In this document: piece after piece, positions 34,818 through 45,600 of the stretch
Numbering within the stretch: the stretch's first letter is position 1
Layout of the letters: every line of letters starts with the position of its first letter
Assembly (NCBI RefSeq): GCF_949987535.1
Contig: NC_080080.1
Coordinates: 57,386,668-57,450,667 of the forward strand
DNA: 64,000 nt
DNA from: Balaenoptera acutorostrata
Taxonomy: Eukaryota > Chordata > Mammalia > Artiodactyla > Balaenopteridae
Direction of reading: 5' to 3'
Translations under genes and position numbers: made by a program
The notes under the pieces: model-generated
Databases searched by the model: none
What the model was told of the DNA's origin: nothing
What the model saw: only the letters and a program-made list of their open reading frames with translations

Positions 34818-36499
34818 GGCGGGGGAGACTATCTTAGTACCGACCTTTACAGATAATGTCAGAAGTATGTTTCATATGAACATGGAATATAATAGTCCTA
34901 TGTGTAACTAACAAATGAATAACTTTGAAAACTTTATTTGCATCATAACTGAATATTCTAATGGAAAAAATTCTCACTGGCAGAATTGTTTTCCGTTTTT
35001 CCATATTAAATGCTTGCAGCAACCTCCTAGTTATATAAGGGAGCAATAAGCCTGAAGGTAATGATATACTGCTTATTAATAAAGAAGCGTTTATTGCTCG
35101 TTTCAAGTTAAAATTAGATGACAGGTAAAAATACTGTTGTTGCCATCCTTGTTTATTTAATTCTTGAGATTTGTAATTATTGCATTGCTCTATTTCTCCT
35201 AATCCGATTACAATTCTACAGTTTCCTGATTTGAAAAGTGTTTTCACATGTTTCATCTTTCAACTTTCATGAACACCCTGTTCTCTAGACAAGGAAGGTC
35301 TAATTACTGAGAGTTTAAGTGACTCACCCCAATTGAGTTGAGATGGAGCCAGTCCACTGCTCCTTCATTCAAACACACTGATTCTCTGCATCTTTTTAGG
35401 AAATTGTAGGTTCTTATTTGCGATTAGATGGTTGTGTAGCTGCAGGAAGTCCTTCTGATCATTTATATTCATAGAAACATTGAATATTGCAGCAAGCTAC
35501 CTTATATCAACGATTCATCCCTTCAAGTAGCAGATGAGAAAATAAGACAAAGGAGATGTAGGGACGTGTCCTAGACACAGTCTTTTAGTTTATTGTAACA
35601 GCATAAGCCGTAAACATCTGCTGTTATCTATCTATAAGGACAAAGATGAAATTAATTTGTAGTAAAAGTGACATTGCTTTTTTGTTTTCTTTTCACATCT
35701 GGTGGTAAAAGTAAACAAAATTATAAGGAAGTTTTCAGAATCTCCACTCTTACTGACTTTTAAAATTTAAACATACTTAATATGAGTAAGTCTTCTGCTG
35801 CCTCTTTATCTCACTCTCCCTTTCTTTCTCTTGTAAATAATCTGGTGATAGAAAGCTGAAACAATCGGCACCTTAAAAGTAACTTCTAGGTCTTTAATCT
35901 TACTACTCCCGTCACCTTCTTATCTGTTTTCTTTGAACTATAAAAGCTCCCTCTCTGCCTTTAGCTATTCCTTAAAAAATCTACGTCTCAAAATTTTTGC
36001 TGCTCTTCTCTTCAATCAGAGGCAGTCAGGATGATGTTTTATGGAATAAGGCTACAAGTAGGGATCTGAAGACATCTTCAAGTCAAGTACTTCTCAACCA
36101 CTAGGTTTCTTTCAACAGGTTAGTGATTCACCAATGGTCAGTTGTATGGTTGTCTTAAATAATTTTAATAACAGTGTACAATTTTAATGACAAAAAATTT
36201 ATGGACTCTTTTAAAAATAAGTTGGGTCACATTCAAGGTTATTTCTGGAATATTGAAACTATAATTTTCTATGATATGCTTTCCTAAATGGAAGTTAAAA
36301 GAATGGTATACACTTAGAGGTAGGAATTTCCAAAATTATGTTTACACCTTAGGAGTGAGTTTCTGTGACTGTTATCTGAGCCATCTACCGTGGTGACAAG
36401 AAAGGTGATAATCATTTTTTAATCTATGCATCCATCAAATCTTCTCTAATAAAATCCAAGATATTTTTGTTTATTTGTTTGTTTGGGGTTATAATTATA
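34818..36499. other. Mostly unique with one weak MIR trace
   Basis: At 35240-35400 ACATGTTTCATC, then GAGAGTTTAAGTGACTCACC, resembles an antisense MIR core. A similar but weaker trace lies near 35510-35580. The 140-codon minus frame at 34834-35256 shows no domain that I recognise. Confidence 0.45.
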
Positions 36500-36715
36500 T
36501 TTGGCACCAAATATTAAACATTTATTGTATGTCAAAAGCTTTACCACAGCCTTGCAAACTGGGTCTTATGGAATCCAACTCGCAATTAAGAAAACTGAAG
36601 CTCAGTGAAATTCAGTGACTTGTAGAATACCACACAGTTAATAAGCAGTAGAACTGGGAATCAACTAGAACCATCTCACTCTAAAGCTTATGCTCACTTC
36701 ACAAGAATAATGATG
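36500..36715 (-). mobile_element. Antisense MIR
   Basis: AACATTTATTGTATGTC, then AAGAAAACTGAAGCTCAGTG, CACACAGTTAATAAGCAG and GAACTGGGAATCAACTAG follow the antisense MIR order. Confidence 0.75.
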
Positions 36716-36843
36716 CATGGCATCAAGATATATGTCATACATCCTTGGGGGTACCCATAAGCATCCTAGGCTCTCAAACTCTTCCTAAGCAAAGACTAAC
36801 TCAGAGTCAGGTCAGCTAAGTCAGGAATCTAAGTTGAAATTTT

Positions 36844-36930
36844 GAAGGTAGGAGAGGAGGAAGGGAAGGAGGGAGAGAGGGAAGGAGGATAAGGGAAAAG
36901 GGGGGATGGGATGGAGGGGACTCAGAAGAG
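36844..36930. repeat. GGA/GGGA-rich purine tract with G4 potential
   Basis: Purine-only units run for about 60 bp. At about 36891-36919 runs of three to six G (GGG, GGGGGG, GGG, GGGG) fit a G4 pattern with short loops. Confidence 0.85.
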
Positions 36931-37944
36931 CAACAATTTTTCCCCTCCCCGCTCCCCCACTCCATCTTGGGTGCATTTCAAGTTCAAAATAACACCATGG
37001 TGGCAGCAATTAAGTTCTAACAAATGAGGCAGGTGTGTGCTTTTCTGGTAAGTGCATAGGTGGGAGCCAATCTAATAGTTCAATTTCTCTCTTCCACTTT
37101 ATCGGATGTAACATGCTGTGCACATCACAGTTCTTTAGGACAAATGCATTTCAAAAGAAAAATTAGTCTTGAACATTGAAACTTGCAACTGTGTATATTT
37201 TACTAAATGCCAATTGCTAGTTGCTGGGTGGTTTGAGTTAGTCTGATTCATTATGCAGTTCCAAGCCTAAGAAAGTTATTTCAAATAGAAAAATTAAAAA
37301 AAAAAAATAGACTTGTCCCAAATCTTGGACTACATGCAGTTTCCAAAAGTATAATTTAAGCCATTTTCCATCACTCACTTATAATTTTGCTTTCTACTTT
37401 CCTGCTTCCAGCTAGGTTACAACCTCCTGGCCATAAGAAAAATTGCCTCAAGTCTTACCTTAATTCTCCCACTTTGAGATAATTTCAGATAACAGCACAT
37501 ATTTGTTCGAGAGTCTGCTGTACCATTCTCCTTTCTCTGGTTAAATGCTATCCTGAATTTTTTTTTTTTAATTTCAAGTTTCTCTTCAAACTTGTATCAT
37601 TGTTCACTAACGGTCAAGTGCAACATTACTTATGATCATCTAAAAGGATCCTTCTGGATACAAAGATGTCTTAAGATGGGTATATTTTTTTTTTGGTCTT
37701 GATTGTCAAATGACTTCCTGAGACCTGTTTTAAAATAGTACAATGTAGTGAAAAAAATTAAAATTTTGTTATTCTCTGTACTACAATATTCTAAATAACT
37801 GTTACTGGAAGTGACTTTTGAACAATTTTATGGCCCATATTTGTGCCAATAATAATAATGATAATAATAACATTCATTTTGTGCTTATATACCAGTGTTT
37901 TGAATGAATTATCTCATTTAAGCATCAAGTAAGACCATCTCATT
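36931..37944. other. Mostly unique AT-rich sequence
   Basis: T and A homopolymers near 37303, 37560 and 37686 and an AAT triplet run near 37849-37870 are the only simple repeats. GTGCTTATATACCAGTG followed by ATTATCTCATTTAAGC near 37880 hints at an antisense MIR. Confidence 0.45.
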
Positions 37945-38484
37945 CTGTACTTCAGATTACTTCCTCAGGTAAAATCCCAAGATGAGGGATTCCTGGGTTA
38001 CTAAATGTGGGCAATTTGCAAACTCAAAATACAATTGTATCCACAAAGATTATATTAATTTATGCTCCCACCATCAATGCATGAAAACTCCTTTCACTCC
38101 ATATTTTTGTCAGCATTGGGTAGTCTGATTGTCATTTTTTTCAAAAATATCTTAATTTGACAAGAAAAGAATGAGACCTCCCTGTTGTTTTAATTTGCAT
38201 ACTGATAAATTTGTTAGCCTATTTTATTTCCTAATTGTCTATTAGTGTCACACTGTTTTATCTACCAGTATCTTCTTAGTGCTCTTGTTCCCAATTTGAA
38301 CGAACTCTTTAAATACTAAAACAATTAACCTTTGTCACATTTATTATAAATAGTTGTCCCAGTTTAGCTTGCTTCTTAATTTTAATCTTTTTTATTTTGG
38401 ACCTGCAGTCTTCTATGTTCAAATAATTAAATGTATTTATCTTAGTCTTTATAAATTCTTCCATTACAAAGCCATCTTAATAAA
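37945..38484 (-). mobile_element. Old L1M-type ORF2 3' part, antisense
   Basis: GAGGGATTCCTGGGTTACTA, TTTATGCTCCCACCATCAAT, ATTGGGTAGTCTGATTGTC and GTTGTTTTAATTTGCATACT follow the reverse of an old L1 ORF2 C-terminal region. Further right, ACCTTTGTCACATTTATTAT and TTGTCCCAGTTTAG continue it. It is heavily diverged. Confidence 0.75.
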
Positions 38485-39020
38485 ATGTAAATTGCTCATG
38501 TCACTCCCCTATTTTTTGACCTTAAGTGCCATACTCCTCAGCGTAACACAGAAGATCTTCCATGATTTAGCTTTTACTGTCTCTTACAAATCATTTTCCT
38601 CACAGTCACCCTTCAATGCTGTGATCTAATCTTGCCAAATTCCTTTTGTAAAAGCAATCTGCTTTCTTTCCCACAGCTTGTTCTTTTCTCTTGACATTTT
38701 TTCCTCTTCCAACATCCACCATCTCCAGTCCCATCCCATTCTCCTGATTAACTCCTCCTTGTAACTTCAAGACTCAAATCACACAGTCTCTTCCAGGATG
38801 CTCTTCCGAAGCCACACATCCTATAAACACTGAATGATTTTCCCAAGCATTCCCATAGCATTCCAAGCTTATCTCCTTCATAGCATTTACATTGAACTCT
38901 CTCCTTCCCAACTAGGTGCCAGACACTCTGTGCAGGCCAATATCTACATATTTGCATCTATGTATTATTTGACACATAGTATATATGTCAGTCATTTTTT
39001 GTTAAATGAATTAATTAATG
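38485..39020 (+). mobile_element. L2 3' half to tail
   Basis: TTGCTCATGTCACTCCCCTA, CAGAAGATCTTCCATGATTT, TCATAGCATTTACATTG, AGGTGCCAGACACTC and the tail TTAAATGAATTAATTAATG follow L2 in sense order through its 3' end. It directly adjoins the antisense L1 on its left. Confidence 0.75.
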
Positions 39021-40192
39021 ACAAAATTGATGATGAGGGTACTGGAACATTTGGATGTATTTTATTTGTAAATATATACAATTTTTATTCCTAACACGTA
39101 ATGAGAAGAGAAATAATTTGGGAGAAACTAAATGACTTTCAAATCCTTTTACTACTTGAAGACATTTCCCAGGGAGTACCAAAGGAAAGGGCAATGCTAT
39201 GTCAAGAAATATAAACACGTTTCTGAAGCAACGAGCAATCGAAGTTATGCTACGGCATCTAGTTGAATATCAGTAAAGAATAGTTTATTATGACCTTTTG
39301 GAATATGTGTATTTTTTCTTTCTCCTACTATATTTCCTTATTTGACTCAACCTCAACAATACATGTTAAGTGAGATTTAAATGTCACATCAAGAGATAAC
39401 AGAATAGAGACTTTTAAGGAAAAAATAATGAAAGAAAAACTAACAAGAAAAATCTTAGGATGTTGCAATGAAACATCAGGTAATAGGTAATTTTAAAGGG
39501 AATTAGAATGGGTAGAAGACAAGGGTCCATTTCATTAGACACATAAACCATTTTAGTGTGAACATCATTGATGAGAATTATGAACCTTCCCACAGGCTGC
39601 CAAATAAAGCAGTCATTGATTTTTATTTTTCTCAGTCTGCCTCATGAATTCCAGCCTGATGAAAACATTGATTCACTCTCAGAGCCTATTCACACAAATC
39701 GCTAACCTAAAAAATACAGTGGGTGGGTGTGGCAGGGGGAAGGGGCCTGGGTCCTTTATGGTACCAAGTTTCAAGTTGAAATAAAGTGCTTTGTTAAAAA
39801 TGAATATTATTGCCCTAAAGAACAAAAGTATCCTCAATAAAACAAAAATTGATCTCACTTCAGTGAAAAAGGCTATAAATCCATGAGACTTGTTTCTGGA
39901 TATGGTAAAGCAGATATTAATGCAATAAACCTTTAAAGGAAACCAGTTTAACAAAGCAAAATATGCAGCACATGTCACTAAATATCTGTTTACCTTCAAT
40001 GACTTGTCCAGATTTAACCTCTGATCTTCACTTATTTTTTCATTTAACAAAAATGTTGAGTGTTTGGGCTGAATAATACACTATTAAAGACTTCAATAAC
40101 ATAATTCATATAACTTCATAAGACATCTTTTTAAGGAGCTTATAATTTAATACAAATATGAAAATAAAGCAATGGACACCTTAACTTTAAAA
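39021..40192. other. Unique AT-rich sequence
   Basis: No repeat is recognised. The 123-codon minus frame at 39679-40050 is hydrophobic and AT-rich, with no domain or start context that I can support. Confidence 0.5.
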
Positions 40193-40203
40193 ACACAATG
40201 GGG
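40193..40203. repeat. Left target-site duplication of the composite SINE
   Basis: ACACAATGGGG here recurs at 40697-40707 after the 29-A tail. The upstream TTTAAAA fits a target-primed reverse transcription site. The last four G are ambiguous, because the SINE itself starts with G. Confidence 0.75.
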
Positions 40204-40541
40204 GGGCTTCCCTGGTGGCGCAGTGGTTGAGAATCTGCCGGCCAATGCAGGGCACACGGGTTTGAGCCCTGGTCTGGGAAGATCCCACATCCCACATGCC
40301 ACGGAGCAACTAGGCCCGTGAGCCACAACTACTGAGTCTGCGCGTCTGGAGCCTGTGCTCCGCAACAAGAGAGGCCGCGATAATGAGAGGCCCGTGCATC
40401 GCGATGAAGAGTGGCCCCCACTTGCCGCAAATAGAGAAAGCCCTCGCACAGAAACGAAGACCCAACACAGCCATAAATAAATAAATAAATAAACCCAAAG
40501 TTTAAAAAAAAAAAATAATAACACCTTTAAAAAAAAAAAAA
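40203..40541 (+). mobile_element. CHR-2 SINE, 5' part of a composite retroposon
   Basis: The tRNA-derived head has box A in CTGGTGGCGCAGTGGTTGAG and box B GGTTTGAGCCC (40259-40269). The body matches the copy at 27674 closely, with an extra repeat of CCCACAT. ATAA units follow, then an A12 run, a short TAATAACACCTTT and an A13 run. No direct repeat matching the left flank occurs at this point; the matching repeat is 150 bp further on. No run of four T occurs on the plus strand up to 40694, so nothing inside would stop Pol III. Confidence 0.95.
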
Positions 40542-40659
40542 CAGCCCCTTCCCTGACAGCACCGAGGCGAGAGGAGCCGAGCAAGCTGGGCGGCCTTTGA
40601 GGGAGCTAGCGCCCGCCCGGGCGGCCAGTCCGGCGGGGGGCGGTGGGGCGGGCAGGGGG

Positions 40660-40665
<6 letters not shown>
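40542..40665 (+). mobile_element. CpG-rich segment carried by the SINE (candidate 3' transduction)
   Basis: About 119 bases are roughly three-quarters GC, with 12 CpG by my count, in an otherwise AT-rich, CpG-poor region. It follows the SINE and ends in a 29-A run. The words GGCGAGAGGAGCCGAGCAAG and GCGCCCGCCCGGGCGGCC look like promoter or first-exon DNA. I do not recognise the source gene. A potential G-quadruplex with four G runs lies at 40635-40659. It can be read as sequence copied from next to the SINE's source locus, or as a template switch. Confidence 0.75.

Positions 40666-40694
<29 letters not shown>
40666..40694 (+). repeat. A29 tail of the composite retroposon
   Basis: Twenty-nine uninterrupted A are followed by GC and then the right duplication ACACAATGGGG at 40697-40707. 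A long pure tail indicates recent insertion. Confidence 0.95.
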
Positions 40695-40695
<1 letters not shown>

Positions 40696-40869
40696 CACAC
40701 AATGGGGAAGAACGGTGAGCAAATTCAATAATTTTACTTTGTTTAAACTAGTATTACAAAGATAATTATTTGACTCATATTAAAAATGTAAAATGTCTAT
40801 AGCCACTTAAAAGAGCAATTAATTTCACCAATAAAACTAATAAAATTTAAGACAGCAAGCTAGTAGGTT

Positions 40870-41045
40870 TCATCTATCAAACTGGAAAAGACTAAAAAGA
40901 TAAGAATATCCATGGCGAGTGAGAGAATAGGGAAGCAGAATCTCCACTCTGTTGATGACCGAGTAAATTAGCTTACTTTTTTTCAAAGGCCATCTGACAA
41001 TATGAACTTTCAATATATATATCCTATGCCTTCAGCCTTTTTCTT
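40870..41045 (+). mobile_element. Old L1 ORF2 fragment
   Basis: CTATCAAACTGGAAAAGAC, AAAAAGATAAGAATATCC and AAAGGCCATCTGACAATATG follow the sense order of an old L1 ORF2 3' region, strongly diverged. Confidence 0.5.
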
Positions 41046-42651
41046 AATATTTTTTCACCTTTTTGGTCTAAAGGAATCCTGACTGTTCCCTAATGATACT
41101 GTTTCTTTTTAAGTCCTGAGGTAAAGCAGGTTTTTTCCTCTCATAATTCCACATGCCACAGGACCTAGAAGTGGGCTAGGTATCCTTCTTATTTCCCCTT
41201 GCCATTTCCAACTATTACTCTCATAATAGTTAAAAAATACACACACATACACACACACACTCCTATATTATTTGAAGATAAGATTTTACCACATACCAAC
41301 TCTTCTTGATGCTGTCATCTTTTTAAAAAAGTATCAAGAGCACAGGCATGCTAAATAAATTAAAAAGCAAAGAAAACAGCCAGAAAAGGAAGAGAAAGCA
41401 CAAATTTAAACATTAAGATTTCACCGCACCTTTGCTAGTCCAACCATTCTTTACTTTTGTTGTTTTCATTTCTCTACTAGCTATGTGGCAATCTTAGGCA
41501 CTCTCATCTAATATGGCATCTCCGATTCCTGTGAGTACAGGTAGTGGTTGCAGAGTTCACCAAAAGAAGAGATTATCATTACTGGTGCTACAAGCTCATC
41601 TTTGCCCCTTACACCATCAGTAAACCTACCACACTCCTGAAGGCAATGATGTCAATGAAAAAGCATAACATCAGACTTCCCTTCCCATGCCTAATCTAGT
41701 TCAAAATCCAACCTAAAGTTGGAAAATCTGACGTATTACCACTTGCCAATTTTTTTTTTCCTGAAGTCACATTGTATACTTTGAATAACAAATTTCTAGA
41801 GTCAGAGCTTCATTATTGCAATGAGTCAGCCCTTTATGTATATCATTTGTAATGCTATTTATTTCCATTTCATAAAAGAGCTGCAAAATTTTCTTCATCA
41901 ATTTCTGCTGCAAATTGCAAATGAGACAAAAGCCCTTCACTTGCGTACATAGCATAATGTTGCCCATTGATTATACTGTTTTTCAAACTTGATAATCACA
42001 ACCAGCCATTAAAAGATGATCACTCCTTTCAATAAACTACAAAGCTTAAAATCATTTAACATGTTGAAAAAGCAATTATCAAAGCTATTTAGAAGAAAGT
42101 TTATCTTAACAGAAATTTTATTATTCCTAATTTATACGAGATATTTTACCAGAAGAGGGCATAAACTTGCTTCTTGTCTCTACTCTCCCCCTTGAAGCAC
42201 AGAAAGGACCCATCTCATTATTATATTTTCACCTGAAACCCGAGTTAAACTTACTCAAAAACTTGTTTCAGAAAAAATATCCAATAGTTTTATGAATGCA
42301 ATTGAACAGTTCTACTTCATCTTTCACAATAGCTGTTACAATGTGGATTCTTCTAAGGGGGTCCACAGTAAGCATGAAATGAATTATTATTTGGCTATTG
42401 ACCCTGAATGGAATTCAGTGCCCTAGTTACAGAAAAAAATCATCTCTGCACACCTTATTCATCATTATATATCACTGTACTTAAGAACATGGGTTCCAAC
42501 ACTTAATAATAATGCATAGATCATGCTTAGCAGAGTGCCTGGCATATAGGAAGTATTCAGTAGGTAATTATTATCATGGAATTTTTTCCATCACCACAAA
42601 CGTGATCTTCAATGTCAGTTAGTAGGCAGCTATAAGATTTTATTAGCAAAA
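41046..42651. other. Mostly unique, with CA run and a MIR/L2-like tail
   Basis: An interrupted CA run lies at 41242-41261. A block at 41302-41367 is repeated at 43096-43160 (see findings). At 42515-42575 CAGAGTGCCTGGCATATAGG and TATTCAGTAGGTAATTA resemble a MIR or L2 end. Confidence 0.45.
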
Positions 42652-45600
42652 TAGAGAGTGACATCAACAAGACCGTAGAATAGGATTTTTTTCAGCCTTC
42701 TTTCCCCACCCAGAGAAACACTGATTTTAACAAACACTTAGGGATCAGAATACCTTTGTTAGACCTTGGAAGTCCAGTGGTAAGTTCCCAGAACCCCACT
42801 GGAGCAAAAAAAGTCTGAAAATAGATGCATCAAAGAGGATAAGAAAAACAGTTTCACTTTATCCATAGCAGCCCTCTTCCAAGGTGGTGCAGCTCAGTGC
42901 CAAGAGAGGCCTCTCAGCCCACAATTTCTCCCACAAAGAAAGTGAGAGCATAGTAAATGCCCAGCTTCCACAGCTGTAAGGAACACTGCCCAAGAAGCCC
43001 ACTCCTTTCATGCCCCAACCAGAACGCTGAGAGGATCAACATGGCTGATGAGATAGAAGGGAGCTAAAGCCTACTGCATATGCTATCTATATTCCTTCTT
43101 GATGCTGTCATCTTATTTTGAAAGTGTCAAGAGCCTAGGCATGCTAAATAAATTTAAAAGCTCTAGCTATAGTCATTACATCTACAAAGTTTGTGGGTAG
43201 GCCCCTTAGTGGAATACATGAGGTGGTTAGCAGAAATGGCAGCTCTCTGTAGAATTCTGCACCTGGATGCTGTGAGTAGATATAAATTGTGATATCAGTA
43301 ACAAAAAATGTGGGAGGGGAAGAAGTAAAAATGTAGAGTTTTTGTATACAGTTGAAGTTAAATTGTTGTCAGCTTACACTGGATTATTATACCTATAAGA
43401 TGTTTTATATAAGTATCATGATATCCACAAAGCAAAAACTTCTAGTAGATTCACAAAAGGTAAAGAGAAAGGAATCAAACCATACAACTACCAAAAAAAA
43501 AAAAAAATCATCAAATCACAAAGGAAGACAACAAGAGAAGAAGAAAGGAATAAAAGAATTAAAAAGCAGAAAATAAAGTGACAATAGTAAGTCCTTACCT
43601 ATCAATAATTACTTTAAATGTAAATGGATTAAATTATCCAATCAAAACGCATAGTGACTGAATAGATTTTAAAAAAACAACAACAAAACCCCCAAAATAT
43701 ACTGCCTATAAGAGACTCACATTAGGTTTAAGGATACACATAGGATAAAAGTGAAGGGATGGGAAAAGATAGTCCATGTAAATGGTAACCAAAAAGGAGC
43801 AGAGCTGGCTATGCTTACATCAGACAAAACAGACTTTAAGTCAAAAGGTCACTATATAATGACAGAAGCCAAATACAAACAATCATTACAGACTACTGTG
43901 AACAACCATATGCCAACAAATTGGATAACATAGAAATTCCTAGGAACATACAACCCACTCAGACTTCTATTTCAAGAAGAAATAGAAAATCTGAAGAGAC
44001 CAGTAGAAGGAGACTGACTCAGGAATCAAAAACCTTTCTAACAAAGAAAAGCCCAGGCTCAGGTGACTTCATTGGTGAATTCCACCAAACACTTAAAGAA
44101 TAATTAATGCCAATCTTTCTCAAATTCTTCCAAAAAACTGAAAAGGAGAGAACATTTCCAAACTCATTTTACACAACCAGCATAACACTGATACCAAAAC
44201 CAGACAAGGGCACTGCAAGGAAAAAAGAAAAAATTACAGGCCAATATCCTGAATGAACATAGACGCAAAAGTCCTCAACAAAACACTAGCAAACCAAATT
44301 CAAAAACATATTAAAAGGATCATACACCATAATCAAATAGGATTTATCCCTGGGATACAAGGATAGTTCAACATATGCAAATCAGTAAATGTAATGTACC
44401 ACATTAAGAGAATGAAGGGTAAAAATCATATCATCATCTTAATAAATGCAAACAGAGCATTTGACAAAAAGCAGCATCCTTTCATTATAAAAACTTCCCA
44501 AAAATGGATATAGAAGGAATGTACTCCAACATCATAAAGGCCATATATGACAAGCCCACAGCTACCATCACACTTAATGGTGAAAAATTGAAAAGTTTTC
44601 CTCTAAGATCAGGAACAAGACAATGGTGCCCACTCTCACCACTCCTAGTCAACATAGTACTGGAAGTCCTAGCAAGAGCAACTGGGCAAGAAAAAGAAGT
44701 AAAAGGCATCCAAATTAGAAAAGAAGTAAAACTGTCTCTGCTTGCAGATGACATGATACATAGAAAACCACAGAGACTCCATCAAAAAAGTGTTAGAACT
44801 AATAAACAAATTCAGTAAATTTACAGGATACAAAGTCAACATCCAAAATTCAACAGCATTTCTATATACCAACATGAACAATCAGAAAGAGAAATTAATG
44901 TAAACAATCCCATTTACTATAGCACCAGAAATAATAAAATACTTACAAATAAATTCAAGCAAAGAGGTGAAAGATCTGTGCACTGAAAACTATACGAAAT
45001 TGAAGAAAGAATTGAAGAAGACACAAATAAATGAAAATATATCCTATGTTCATGGATTAGAAGAATTAATATTATTAAAATGCCCATATGACCCAAAACT
45101 ACAGATTTAATGCAATCCTTATCAAAATTCCAATGGCATTTTTCACAGAATTAGAAAAAGCAATACTAATATTCGTATGGAACCACAAAAGACTTTGAAT
45201 AGCTAAAGCAGTCCTGGTAAAAAAGAACAAAACTGTATGCATCACACTTCCTGGTTTCAAAATATATTACAAAGCTACAGTAATCAAAACAGTATGGTTC
45301 CGGCATCAAAACAGACATACAGACAAATGGAACAGATAGAGAGCGCAGAAATAAATCTAAGCATTGACACTCAACTAACTGATCTTCAACAAGGAAGCCA
45401 AGAACACACGACGGGGAAAGGATAGTCTCTTCAACAAATTGTGTTGGAAAAATTGCATATCTACATACAGAATAAAGAAATTGGACCCTTATCTCACATC
45501 ATATACAAAAATTAACTCAAAATGTATTAAAGACTTAAATGTAAGACCTGAAACTGTAAAACTACTGGAGGAAAACATAGGGGAAAAAGCTTCTAGACAT

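Noticed and set aside
39679..40050. 123-codon minus-strand frame, hydrophobic
   Set aside because: AT-rich codons give Phe, Ile and Leu by chance. I see no exon borders or recognisable domain.
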